Assembly: GCF_033958435.1 (NCBI RefSeq)
Contig: NC_134137.1
Coordinates: 228,449,501-228,513,500 of the forward strand
Direction: 5' to 3'
DNA from: Carettochelys insculpta
Taxonomy: Eukaryota > Chordata > Testudines > Carettochelyidae
DNA length: 64,000 bases
The notes under the pieces are model-generated. The model was not told the origin of the DNA and made no database searches. It saw nothing but the letters and a program-made list of their open reading frames with translations. Numbering within the stretch: position 1 is the first letter of the stretch; every line of letters begins with the position of its first letter. The position numbers were made by a program, and so were the translations under genes. Positions 12,301 through 21,094 of this stretch are shown in pieces.

Positions 12301-15300
12301 GAGGTCAGCTGGAAAGTGACTGCTTTGTGAAGTGTCCCTCGCTGGTCAGAGGTGGGTTTTTTAATCTTTGACCAAATCTTTTTCAAAAGATGAGTCTGGG
12401 AGCTGAAACTGATTCCTGCACTAGACACCAAAAATCACAGACTGAGAAAAAAGATGGTGGATTTAGGGATTATCACAACACCGTGTAAGCCTTTTTGTCC
12501 TACAATGGTAGAGGTGGGAACGGGCCAGACTATCTGGAACAGTCCCTTACAATATGCACAAACAACTTTTGCTCAGCAATCAGTTCTTGTATTTAGCTGT
12601 GACCAGTGTTCCCTCTATTTTTTTCCATCTGTGGGAGGAACAAATTTTATGTGCACCGCCAATAGAAACACATGTTGCCAGATGTTGGTGGCTGTGGGTG
12701 TTCTGCTAACCAGATGGGTGGGCACCTGAATCTCTCCTGGTCAGCTGTCCAAACGTTCAGATTACAGGGAACACAGGCTGTGACTCTGGGAGTCCCTTCC
12801 CCACAGGGCTGCCGATTGTCCAGGAATCTCTAGGAGATCGGTGATGAAACCCTCCAGGAATACATCCAGTCAGAACTGGCAACCCTAGTCCCAGGCCTGA
12901 AGAAGAGCTCTGTGTGGCTTGAAATCTTGTGGCTCTGACCAACAGCAATTGGTCCAGTAAAAGATATTACCTCACCCTCCTTCTCTCTTCAAAGTTGGTT
13001 AATTTGCCATGAAGAACTAGAGATGGAGACGTTCTTTAGATGGGCAAGATGAGCAAAACGATAGCAGAGAGGCTGCATTACGGAGCAGCAGCAAGATCTT
13101 TTTTTGGCTTGGTAATCACAGAGGGGAGGAATTTCTCTGACCGCTTGCAAGTCATTAACAGTTCGCCTACCTGCACAATGTTACAGACCTCCTTAACCCA
13201 TATCCTGGAGCAGCTGGAGCACTCCCATTATTGTGCCCCTGAGGAAGTTGCCTGGATGCTGAAGATGGCATTGAGGTGAAAAGTTTGAGCTGCTGTTTCG
13301 AGGGGCATCAGGGTCAGGGGATAAAGACATGTAGGTGGAGAATCATAGTTTTTGTTAGGTTTTCGGTGCAACCCATAAGCTCAAACTGTCAAGAGTCCTG
13401 GAGTGGAGTCTGTGGAGATTTGTTTGAAGAGTGAGTACATGTGGATGCACGGGGGTTTTTGAGGTCTGGTTCTGCCCCCAAGTAGGCCATTGCTTTGATT
13501 AAATCCAAGGGCATGGCTGGTGATAGGAGGCTCAGGCACCCTGAGATAGGCAGAGGTTTGAACTTGTGTGCAGCCCATGCCGCAGCCACAGAAGAGCACA
13601 GAGAGAGGATGGATGAAATTCTGGAAACTCACTGAGCTGAAACTATCAAGGTCTAGTCTTGTGGTTTTTGTTTGTATTCCAGCTGAGATCAGGGCGCTGA
13701 GCGAGGCCCTGTGCAAACACAGTGTAAGAGAACAGCATTGTTTTAAAGTGCTGGCAGTGTAAAGGAGAGAGAGAGTGGGAGGGAAAACAGAGGCCCAAGG
13801 TCCCGGGGCAGGGCAGTGGCCCAGCTGGGTGTCTGAAAGCTGAAGGGGACAAATTCAGACTGGTGCTCCAATGCACATTTGTAACAGGGAGAGTCACGAA
13901 CCATTGGCACAAGCTAGCTGGGCTTTCGCAGCCTTCTCCGTCTTTGGAAGATAAGTTGTCACTTGTCAGGAAATACTGGGACAGTTCTGGAGCCTGTGTT
14001 AGACAGGAGGCCAGCCTAGCCAGTCACACTGGTCCATGCTGGCCTGGGAAGCTGTGAATCTGAGAGTAGAATGCTTGTCTTTGGACTAAGTCCAGTGTCC
14101 TAGCCCCTATACTGTCCTGCCTCTTTCTCCTTGTGCCACCTCCTCGCTCTCCCCCCTTCATGTTCTCTGCCCACTCACTCTTACTGTGCAGACACATCTC
14201 CCCCATGCAGGTGCTTGGTCTGACATCCCACGCTGTGCCAAAGGGTTAAGCTGGGAGAGCTCTGCAGAGTGTTCGGATGGGGGGTTTGAGCAACGTGCCA
14301 TGCAGGCATCTGTCCTCTCTCAGTGTGAGAGGATAGGGGAGCCTGCTCCTCCTCAGGTCTCTGCCCTCTCGCTGTAGGAGACCCCAGCAGAATCCCGAGA
14401 GAAGAATCGACCCTGCATCCTGCTGGGCTTCTTTGACGACCACGATGTCTGGCACTTCCTCTCGGCAGCTGCCTTGTTCTTCTCCTTCTTGGTGAGCCCC
14501 TCTCTCACTTCATCTCCCTCCCACTTTCCCCGACCTCTCTCTCCAGCTCTTCTTCCTCATCCCTCAGCCTCCTCCTCACCTCCCCAGCCCCATCTTCCTT
14601 CTCTTCCACTCCAGCTGAGGCATGGCTGTAGCCTTGGCCATGCTGGCAGCCCCCTGATGCCTAGTGTTGCTGGACTACTTCCTGACCCCCTGTTCACACA
14701 GCCCACTCCTGGAGACCAGCAGCTCCATCCTGGACTTGCCCTTCCAGCTCCACTGCCCCCGGGACTGCCCCAGAAAGGGGACACTCCAACTGGGAGTTCA
14801 ACAGCATGGTCTGCTGCTCTGCGTGGTGGGGTTATTTCTTACACCTTCTGTTCTGGTCATTACTTGCTGGTGTGGAGTCCCCTTCACGACTGTGACTGGC
14901 AGGACAGAGGATGTCCTTGTATGAGAGTCCCTCCTTCTCAGCTGTCACAGTAGAACCCAAGAGAGCTCCTCTGGGAGGGCCCCCTTGGACACCCAGTGAA
15001 GCCCCAAGTAGGGATCTTCAGCCTCTTCTGGGCTTCCCTAAGGAAAAGTGGCAGATACGTTTCTAAGCCCATCTGACTAAGGGTGGTGCTCTGCCCGACC
15101 TGCCAAGGACTACAACTCTCCTAGGCAGTGGTGCAAGTGGAAATCATTTCTTGTTGGTACTGTACACAAGGGGGCATGTGACCTCAACACATGACCCTCC
15201 ATCTGACTTCTCCCTAGCCCACCTTCACCTTGGGGCCCCCATGCTCTCCCCAACCCCCTCCACCTCCCACCTGTCTAAAATTTTACAACTGCATCAGGTA

Positions 15301-16802
15301 AACACGGAGGGAGCTGCTGGAGCCTCTGTGAAACCTGCTGTATTTCCAGCTGTCATAGAGGATCTGTGCCCAGCATTATAATCTTTACGTGCAGCACTCT
15401 GACCCACAAAGCTGGGAAAGGAGGCCTTTGTTTTGCCGCTCCAGCTCCAGTTAACAATATGGATATTAGACTAGCAGGGCTGCCAAGAAGAATTCTCCAT
15501 ACAGTGGGGATTCCTGCAAGGCTGCAGAACTGGGCAGACCTCGGAAACCAACCAACCTCTAATGCTTTGGCTGTGACATGATGCAGTGTGAACATGGATA
15601 ATTCAGACCAATGGGGAGAACCACAGCCTCAAAGACACCATTTAAAAATGTTTCCCCTGACCCAACCCTCCCTTCTCAGCGCTCCTGACCAACAGCACCG
15701 TGCATAATGCTACCACGCTTAAACCCAGCTTTTAAAGAATGTCTTCCCTGGCGGCCTTCTGCTCCTTTAAGCAACTCTCCCCCCTCCCACCATCAGTGAC
15801 CGGGGTTGTGGGGGGGGGTAGGGTGTCAGATGGCAGAACAAGGCGCAATGGTCTGGCTACAGGGGGAGAGGGACAGGTTGGATATTAGGAAAAACTATTT
15901 CACCAGGCGGGGAGGTGAAGCACTGGAATGTGGTCCCTAGAGGGGTTGTGGATTCTCCATCCCTAGAGGTTTGTAAGTCCTGGCTTGACAAGGTGCTGGC
16001 TGGGCTGATTTAGTTGGGGTTGATCCTGCTTCAGGCAGGGGGCTGGACTAGATGACCTCCTGAGGTCCCTTCCAGCCCTGTGAGGCTGTCATTCTAGGCT
16101 ATAGCCCCAAGTCTTGCCAGCACTTTCTGCCCTATTAAAACTCTCTTGTCAGTACTGTGCATGGGCACGTATGCCCCGACTCGCAGAGCCTGGCCTGGGC
16201 TGGGGTGCAGAGAGGAGGTGGAGGACTTGCCGTTGCTGCCTTGCGCCTGCCCCTCTTGCCACACAGGCACTTGGAATGGCACGTAGGCCAGATGCCCGGA
16301 GAGGCCAGTTGTGTTTGCTGCCCAGCTATGCAGCGCCTCGTGCTGTGGGTTGGCTTTGCCTATGAGCGTAGTACTGGTGAAAGGTGCTCGGCGCTCCATC
16401 CTGGGCAGAGACGCCCTCTAGTCAGCTGCAAGGCCAAGCCAGGCGGCAGGCGCACCCCAAGCTCCTGCCATGGTGCTTTGTGCTGACCTGGGAGGTGCAC
16501 CTCTCATGGGGAAAGGAGCGTTCAGGCTTCACAACCCATTTGAGCCCTAGCCGCTCTGCTGGGGCAACTGAGGGGCCAGCTCGTGCCAGCTCAGATGGGG
16601 GCAGCTGTGCCATAGGTAGGAAGAGGCCTGCGCGCCCCTCCCAGGCCAAGTAGCTGGTGGGTAAAGCTATCAGGTGCTGAATGCTGATCTCGCCCCGCCC
16701 CCTCCACCCCAACCCCCGGCTCCTGCTTTCTCGTTTTAGGTTCTGTTAACGCTGGATGACGACCTGGATTCCGTGCGCAGAGACAAGATCCCCGTCTTCT
16801 GA
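206..16802 (+). CDS. SIDT1: SID1 transmembrane family member 1, 3' part of gene (11 coding exons)
   Basis: Eleven exons join in frame: 206-329, 2820-2937, 3654-3790, 5864-5972, 6433-6447, 7324-7400, 8726-8772, 10277-10382, 11195-11305, 14378-14491 and 16740-16802, ending at a TGA. They encode about 340 residues, the transmembrane C-terminal half; the extracellular N-terminal half lies upstream of the window. Family knowledge: SID-1-like multi-pass membrane proteins of endolysosomal and plasma membranes, implicated in RNA and cholesterol transport, in the CREST metal-dependent hydrolase superfamily. Seen here: Ser (2892-2894) and His (2904-2906) in a SxxxH arrangement, an Asp whose codon spans the 2937/3654 junction, and an HxxxH pair (14441-14443, 14453-14455), matching the CREST set. 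Several strongly hydrophobic membrane segments are visible. The paralogue SIDT2 is very similar; I chose SIDT1 because USF3 lies convergently next door, as in human. Function is inferred from the family. Confidence 0.93.
1155..1562 (-). mobile_element. CR1 LINE 3' fragment (antisense)
   Basis: The + strand begins with the ACATAAGAACATAAGAA motif typical of the reversed 3' end of reptile CR1 elements. It continues with matches to the usual reversed CR1 3' region (gtccatccagcc, ctggctaatagcc, aggagttccacagg). The element is truncated at its 5' side. Identification is by recalled family sequence. Confidence 0.8.
2449..2774. mobile_element. Inverted-repeat DNA transposon (Tc1/mariner-like MITE)
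   Basis: The left end CAGGTTGAATCTCTCTAATC matches, as an inverted repeat, the right end at about 2749-2774 (reverse complement CAGGCTGAACCCCTCTTGTC). TA precedes the left end (2447-2448). A second internal inverted repeat surrounds 2716-2760. There is no coding capacity. The length, TA flank and terminal repeats suggest a non-autonomous Tc1/mariner-type element. It ends 45 bp before the next SIDT1 exon. Confidence 0.7.
2820..2937 (+). CDS. SIDT1: SIDT1 exon with CREST Ser and His
   Basis: Acceptor CCCAG ends at 2819 and donor GT starts at 2938. It encodes 39 residues beginning E-Y-G-I-P-K-H-F-G plus one base (G) of a split Asp codon. [12 protein letters not shown] carries the SxxxH pair: Ser at 2892-2894 and His at 2904-2906. 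These are the first two conserved CREST-family positions. Confidence 0.95.
2938..3653 (+). other. SIDT1 intron
   Basis: GC-rich intron of 716 bp between two phase-1 borders, with a pyrimidine-rich acceptor tract ending in TTTCACAG. I recognise no repeat or conserved element in it. Confidence 0.85.
3654..3790 (+). CDS. SIDT1: SIDT1 exon with CREST Asp
   Basis: Acceptor TTCACAG ends at 3653 and donor GT starts at 3791. The first two bases (AC) complete the Asp codon begun at 2937, giving FQF-DTSFMYM. The Asp is the expected CREST metal-binding residue. It reads on through [14 protein letters not shown] and a hydrophobic segment, ending in phase 0 at GGG GTG. Confidence 0.95.
3791..5863 (+). 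other. SIDT1 intron with a foldback insertion
   Basis: Intron of 2073 bp. A palindromic insertion (4873-5046) with a 12-bp target-site duplication lies inside it. I recognise nothing in 3791-4860 or 5060-5863. Confidence 0.8.
4861..5058. mobile_element. Foldback element, copy A (with target-site duplication)
   Basis: CTCAATAATTTT occurs at 4861-4872 and again at 5047-5058, bracketing a 174-bp insertion. About 65 bp on each side of position 4979 pair as inverted repeats (cagtaaagtagcactttaaa and its complement). The left arm extends further into a tail (aacagagagaaag...ctatca) also found, inverted, at the right end of copy B near 45050-45085. The duplication length points to retroposition rather than cut-and-paste transposition. 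It is probably a Penelope-like derivative (inference). Confidence 0.7.
5864..5972 (+). CDS. SIDT1: SIDT1 exon
   Basis: Acceptor CCCAG ends at 5863 and donor GTAAG starts at 5973. It encodes 36 residues beginning V-F-G-K-N-D, then the membrane helix [17 protein letters not shown], and ends at M-G-R-F-K-I plus the first base (G) of an Asp codon. The phase-1 end lets either the 15-nt microexon or the next full exon follow in frame. Confidence 0.95.
6433..6447 (+). CDS. SIDT1: SIDT1 15-nt microexon (probable cassette)
   Basis: Fifteen bases between a strong pyrimidine tract with acceptor CTTCAG (ending 6432) and donor GTAACC (6448). It is phase 1 on both sides and turns K-I-D-F-G into K-I-D-V-P-D-T-D-F-G. 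From memory, human SIDT1 has two isoforms differing by a five-residue insertion (similar to V-S-D-T-D) at this place. Inclusion is probably alternative. Flanking introns are 5973-6432 and 6448-7323, with nothing else recognised in them. Confidence 0.75.
7324..7400 (+). CDS. SIDT1: SIDT1 exon
   Basis: Acceptor CGGCAG ends at 7323 and donor GTAGGT starts at 7401. The first two bases complete Asp, then [25 protein letters not shown]. It is a cytosolic or loop region strongly conserved in SIDT proteins and ends in phase 0. Confidence 0.95.
7401..8725 (+). other. SIDT1 intron
   Basis: Intron of 1325 bp. The first third is GC-rich and the part after about 7970 is more AT-rich. I recognise no repeat or RNA gene in it. 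Confidence 0.75.
8726..8772 (+). CDS. SIDT1: SIDT1 exon (47 nt)
   Basis: Acceptor CCCCAG ends at 8725 and donor GTAAGTAG starts at 8773. It encodes [15 protein letters not shown] plus TT, completed to Leu by base 10277. The short exon sits in a longer + strand reading frame that continues into the intron and is not coding there. It is a membrane helix. Confidence 0.93.
8773..10276 (+). other. SIDT1 intron with a MIR-like remnant
   Basis: Intron of 1504 bp. About 9985-10115 resembles the MIR core in sense orientation (aggactcctgagttctg, ttcccatttctataa). I recognise nothing in the rest. Confidence 0.7.
9985..10115 (+). repeat. MIR-like SINE remnant
   Basis: The order of motifs (aggactcctgagttctgttctgagc, then a Ser/Pro-free stretch, then gtttcccatttctataa) matches the MIR core and tail as I remember it. 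It is diverged and its borders are approximate. Confidence 0.45.
10277..10382 (+). CDS. SIDT1: SIDT1 exon
   Basis: Acceptor TCTCAG ends at 10276 and donor GTGAAG starts at 10383. Base 10277 completes Leu, then [16 protein letters not shown] and the helix [18 protein letters not shown], ending in K in phase 0. Confidence 0.95.
10383..11194 (+). other. SIDT1 intron
   Basis: Intron of 812 bp with a short G run near 10519-10529. I recognise nothing else in it. Confidence 0.8.
11195..11305 (+). CDS. SIDT1: SIDT1 exon
   Basis: Acceptor TTGCAG ends at 11194 and donor GTAAAG starts at 11306. Exactly 37 codons in phase 0: L-R-S-S-E-K-L-L-P, then the helix [20 protein letters not shown], then Q-N-L-S-S-W-E. 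Confidence 0.95.
11306..14377 (+). other. SIDT1 intron with nested repeats
   Basis: The largest SIDT1 intron in the window (3072 bp). It holds an inverted-repeat-ended element (11917-12990) with two other turtle-type repeats nested in it (about 12605-12760 and 12805-12890). At about 13660-13850 there is a remnant of a common amniote SINE-like sequence (gaggccctgtgcaaacacag). The acceptor is TAG. Confidence 0.7.
11917..12990. mobile_element. Inverted-repeat-ended element with nested insertions
   Basis: The left end (gagacaaggcaggcaaggtaa, then catcttttattgg, about 11951-11985) is repeated in reverse complement at the right end (ccagtaaaagatatta, then cctcaccctccttctctc, about 12953-12990). 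About 12605-12760 (agtgttccctctatttttttcc) and 12805-12890 (ccaggaatctctaggag) are other repeats I associate with turtle genomes, inserted inside. A fragment with the same right end lies at 19822-19852. Class is unknown to me. Confidence 0.5.
14378..14491 (+). CDS. SIDT1: SIDT1 exon with CREST HxxxH
   Basis: Acceptor CTGTAG ends at 14377 and donor GTGAGC starts at 14492. Exactly 38 codons: [16 protein letters not shown], then [12 protein letters not shown] and AAALFFSFL. The H-D-V-W-H (His codons 14441-14443 and 14453-14455) is the C-terminal CREST metal-binding HxxxH pair. Confidence 0.95.
14492..16739 (+). other. Last SIDT1 intron
   Basis: Intron of 2248 bp. It opens with a pyrimidine-rich tract (14494-14612) directly after the donor. 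It contains a sense CR1 3' end (15836-16095). The rest is GC-rich with nothing recognised. Confidence 0.8.
15836..16095 (+). mobile_element. CR1 LINE 3' end (sense)
   Basis: The segment carries the typical CR1 3' end: gggggctggactagatgac, ctcctgaggtcccttccagcc, ending in a single ATTCT near 16091. Upstream motifs (ggttggatattaggaaaaac, cactggaatgtgg) also match CR1 as I remember it. Only the 3' end is present. Confidence 0.85.
16740..16802 (+). CDS. SIDT1: SIDT1 terminal coding exon
   Basis: Acceptor TTTTAG ends at 16739. It encodes [20 protein letters not shown] followed by TGA at 16800-16802. The D-D-D-L-D acidic run and I-P-V-F end are the expected SIDT1 C-terminus. Confidence 0.96.
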   Translation, partial: VLLTLDDDLDSVRRDKIPVF

Positions 16803-17259
16803 GCGCTGGGAGGCAGCCGGGCAGGCGTTCTTGATTCTGCTCAGGGGCAGGGGCAGCGCCATCAGCCAGCACGGTCGGTGGGGGGGGACAATGACCCTGC
16901 TGTCAGGCAGAGAGGGAGGCACAGCTGGCTCCCACACCAGCAAACAGGTGGTTGCTGTGCTAAACGCAGGCAAGCGTTGAAGGGCAGACAAAGCCCTTCC
17001 TCTTCCGCCTTCTGCCACGCATGGCATCAGAGTAGCCGGCCAGCATTGTGGAGTGCAGGGGCAGGCAGAGGAGCAGTGCTGGGGTTGGTTTCCCCTCCCG
17101 GTAGTCATGCAACAGTCAGAGAGCTGTGGCCATGGAGTATGTTCCTCAAAGGGGTTGGGGGGGGTGGTGTTTGACAAATTGCATTCAGCCTCTGCTGCCC
17201 TGAGAAAACCCTGACACCACCCAAGCAGCCATAGCTGTCGCACGGAGCAGTTGCGTGCG

Positions 17260-17282
17260 CTCTCTCTCTCTCTCTCTCTCTC
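17260..17282. repeat. (CT)n microsatellite
   Basis: About 11 CT units in the SIDT1 3' region. It creates an artificial Arg-Glu repeat in the reverse frame. Confidence 0.95.
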
Positions 17283-18476
17283 CCCTTTGCAATGCATGGC
17301 AACAGCCCCAGCATCACCGTGGGGCCAGGAGCCATAATGGGCTCCTCAGATGAGGAAGAGCATCTGAAACCAGCTTGTGACTCCTTCACCTGCCGTGTTG
17401 CACGTCCTGTCCCATGAGTGAGAACACAGGGGTCCCCTCATGTTTACAAGTGTTCTCTGCACCTCATGGGCCGCTACCGTCAACATCATCGCCTCTGAGC
17501 ACAGCCCTATTCCTCTGCAGCCTGTGCGGGGAAGGCGTTAGCTTCAGCCGTGTGACAGCCTGAGGCAAACAAAGGCCAGACACAAAGCTGTAGCTCCAGC
17601 ATTAAGCTACAGCTACATCTACCTGCAGCTGGCAGGAGAAAAGCAACAGGCCAAATGACCTGACAAAGCAGCAGCCCTGGGACCTGGTGCTTGACAGTGA
17701 TGAGCTCCTATTACCACTGTTCGGGTAGTCCCAGCTGCCAATGTGCTCAGTCCTGCAGGCTCCCGCCCTGGGCGTGTGATGAGGTGGTGGGGTAGAGTTC
17801 ACAATTGGTGTTCCCTGGTGAGCAGCTCATTGGGGGCGGGGAGGGTCTCCCCTCTTGTACAGGAAATGACATCCCATACCCCGTCATCCTGCCATCCTCA
17901 TTAGCGTACGTCCTGCGCAGTTCATGGCCGGCGGGCATGCTAAGGCCAGGGAGGTTTAGCATTACAGCCTAGGCCAGCCAAGCAGCAGGGCATTAGGCCA
18001 CTCTTATCAGCCAGAGGTTTGCTACTGCCGTCACAAAGCGCAGCCGCAGCCCCGCCCCCCCGCCCCATGAAGAAACTACTGGGACCTTCTGTCTTTCAGG
18101 GCATCTGACTTCACAAGCAACCATCTGCACCGGAGCACGTCAGTAAAGCTGGCTGCCACTACCAGCCAAAACAAAAGGACCTTTTGTAGAACTTAGAGGC
18201 TGTTTCCCCACAGCCTTGCTGCAATCACACCATAGTGTTTGGATTTTTTTGTAAATGGCTTCTGCCTTTGTACTGGGTCCTAGCCTGTCTGCCTCATTTA
18301 AAAACAAGGAGCAAGGTGTGAGCTGTTGCAGGCACTGCAGCCAAGCAGTGACCTACTGTGCTAATGCTGAATGTAACAACAGTATTTATTAATTCATTAG
18401 AGGCCTCCTGTGAGCTTTGGTTTTTTTTTTTTAAATTTATTTTTTAACATGTTACAGATGGATGTATGGTTGACGT

Positions 18477-18499
18477 GGGGTGGGGGGGGGGGGGGCGGG
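18477..18499. repeat. G-rich low-complexity run
   Basis: Almost uninterrupted G broken by single T and C bases, possibly G-quadruplex forming. Confidence 0.9.
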
Positions 18500-18669
18500 T
18501 GTCAAGGACACCACCTGTAAGTAGTTCTATGGTGGCTCTTACCCAGGGGCCCTGGTCCACCAGCATTTACTTTAGGAGAAAATGTCAGCAGTGGGGAAGG
18601 CGGGAGGGAAACCCCCTAAAATGTTACTTGCACAAAAGTGCAGCTGCATTCACTTCTGGAGATGAGTAC

Positions 18670-18675
18670 AATAAA
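18670..18675 (+). terminator. SIDT1: Candidate polyadenylation signal (proximal)
   Basis: AATAAA in the context tacaataaagctgtg, 1.9 kb after the SIDT1 stop, about the 3' UTR length I remember for mammalian SIDT1. Confidence 0.4.
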
Positions 18676-21088
18676 GCTGTGCCATGCGCATGTACTTTTA
18701 CTCAAGTACTTTTCCTGCAGGACAGCTGGACTTGTACTTAAGTACATCCCCTGCAAAGCAGCGGCACATTTATTCAAGTAACTTTTTCGGTCCTTTGTCT
18801 GCCTCTGTCTATGATGACGCTCTGTGCTGCACCATGTCTCAATCTTAGACAATAGCACAGCAAGTGGTTGACATTTATTAAGGCTACAAATGAAGGAAGG
18901 GTTTTCTAATACCCTGTCTCTCTACCTTCATGCCTTATGCATTGGCACTGATGCAGCCAATCCACACTCAGTGCTGCCCTTACAACCGAACCGCTGGCAG
19001 TGTGTGTAAGAGCAAAACCTGACCCTGCTAGCAGAAGTTTGTAAACAAAGCTGTGCATGCTGGCTGAGATGCCACTGTCTTTTCATTTGCCCCGGTCGCA
19101 TTGCAGGGTAACTGGAACACACAGCAAGCCTGGGCTAGCCAACCTACTGCAGCTTCTTACTTTGGCTAGTAGAATGACACCTGACCCTAGCTGTTTTCTC
19201 GGCGGTGGATGGTTATGGCTGTACGAGAGTGGTGGCAAAACAGAACAGGTTTGGGTGTTCCTTACAAAAATGCTGACTACCTGCCCCTCCCACCGATTTC
19301 ATTTGGCAGTGTGGGTGCTCTGAGGTTGAAGGTCTCATTGGGTGGGTACCCAAAATCAGTGACCCCCTTTGCAATGTTTGGCCTAACCTTTTGTACAAAA
19401 ATTGTCGGGGAATGAAACTACAACAGCCCTCACCTCTTCCGCCCACAGTAAGGTTATTTCATTCCTGGCCCTTCAACATGTTGGACTGTGAGTAGTTTGC
19501 ATCTGTTACAAAAATCTCCCACCAGATCTCACCATGTCTTGTGTTTAGACTAGATGACGCAGCCCAGATCTGCTGTGCATGGGAACAAAGCCAGGGCAGA
19601 GGAGAGTATCACAAATAAGGGAGAAACAGGGTCAAGAGGGTTTCTAATAAAATTCCTATTTATTTATTTTTGGAACAGTAAGACCCACCTATTGGCTATA
19701 GTGAACTATTAAAGGTCATGCAACGAGCATTAGAAGTAGCTGGCTTGTGCTTCTCTCGTGCTACCTAAGCAGTACCCGTACATCTGTACTTTAACTTACC
19801 AAGGCACTCACCACCAGAAGGTGGTCCAAGAAGAGCTATTACCTCACCCTCCATATGCTGCTAATAAGCTCGTTTGACATGGCTACAACCACACAGCAGC
19901 CAACACCTCAGTTAGAGGGGGACACCTTGGTGGCTCTACAGTCAGTCCGTTAGAAGATGCTAGGAAATGCCTTCTCAACATCTAGCTACAGCCTCCAGGT
20001 GACCAGCTAGCCCGGGAGTGAACATGGGAAATCAGCAGTTATTTCTGATGGCCAGGAGGTGCTTTCCTTCAAGGATCACTTGGTTCAGATCTCACTGATC
20101 CAATAAAGAACCAGCCCGTATTGACACCTGTGGACAAATGGGGGGCTAGATTAGCAAAGGAATTCTGGTGCCTCACTAAGGTACAACATTTGCGCACGCA
20201 GAGTGCTTGCTTGGCTACTTACTAAACCTGGCACTGGCACTGCTGGGGACTGCCCCATGGCATCTAAGTGTCTGCTGGTGCACCTGTGAAAAGCTGCCCA
20301 AGGCCCAATGAAGTTAAGTGCTCAGTGACTCACTCACCCCACGCACTAAGACTTCATACAATAGGCCTGCCCCCAACCAGCCCATCTGCGTAGTCAAAGC
20401 TGGTAGGCCACTGGTTGAGAGCACACCCTAGCCCAGTGGGAAGAGCACGGCATGCTCCTTGGACATATGTATGCCAGGCCCCTTCTCCACAGCCATGACT
20501 AAGTCTTGTATACATTACGGAACAGGCTCAACAGTGGTGCTTGAAAGCCCCACCCCAGAAACCAATGGTTAGGCCACATGTGAGGGAGGTGGGTTAAATC
20601 CCTTCACCAAACTAGACAATTTGCTCCCCAATTCCCACTCCTGGGTGAGTGTTAGGATGGCACAGCACCACCATCACCTAAGCCTCCCCCACCAGGAAAG
20701 GACTGAAGTGACTTATGCACCTGCCTCCACGAGGGGGTGCACAGCTGAGTGGAAGCAGGTGCCAAATCCAGCCCAGAGTTGGACACTTCCATCCCTTTGA
20801 AGGGTGGAGTTAAGCTCCTGCTCTGCTCCTGGGCAAACAGCTCCTTCCAAGCAGCTTGCCGCTTTTCTGGCCTCTGTGGCTTCCATTCTACAGCACCTAT
20901 GCTGGCACCTGCATTGTAGTGGAAACATGGGCTCCTAACTATGGCCTACGAAGTCCTCTGGATAGCAAGGTGGTGAAATGGTCGGTGGTGTGAATAGTCA
21001 TCCCAAGTCTCCTTGTCACATCCATCCTATGTAATGTACTCCATCGCTTTTCCTGCCTCTCACCCCTTTTATTATTTTCTGGTCTTAA

Positions 21089-21094
21089 AATAAA
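21089..21094 (+). terminator. SIDT1: Candidate polyadenylation signal (distal)
   Basis: AATAAA followed within 30 bp by gtgtgttatttt, a good downstream GU/U-rich element. Use by SIDT1 is unproven. Confidence 0.35.

Larger units (their letters stand above)
16803..21094 (+). other. SIDT1: SIDT1 3' UTR and downstream DNA
   Basis: No further coding sequence follows the TGA at 16802. AATAAA occurs at 18670-18675, 19646-19651 and 21089-21094. The last is followed by a GT-rich stretch (cacagtgtgttatttt), a plausible cleavage context. The true 3' end cannot be fixed from sequence. The stretch holds a CT microsatellite (17260-17282), a G run (about 18477-18499) and a repeat fragment at 19822-19852. 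Confidence 0.5.

Noticed and set aside
206..16802. Assignment as SIDT2
   Set aside because: The protein is close to both paralogues, but the convergent neighbour USF3 marks the SIDT1 locus, and the end D-D-D-L-D followed by R-R-D-K-I-P-V-F fits SIDT1 as I remember it.
17260..17282. Possible regulatory GA-factor site
   Set aside because: A plain CT microsatellite in 3' sequence with no promoter features around it.
16746..17297. 183-residue frame on the - strand
   Set aside because: It overlaps the SIDT1 terminal exon in antisense and its N-terminal part is an Arg-Glu run encoded by the CT microsatellite.
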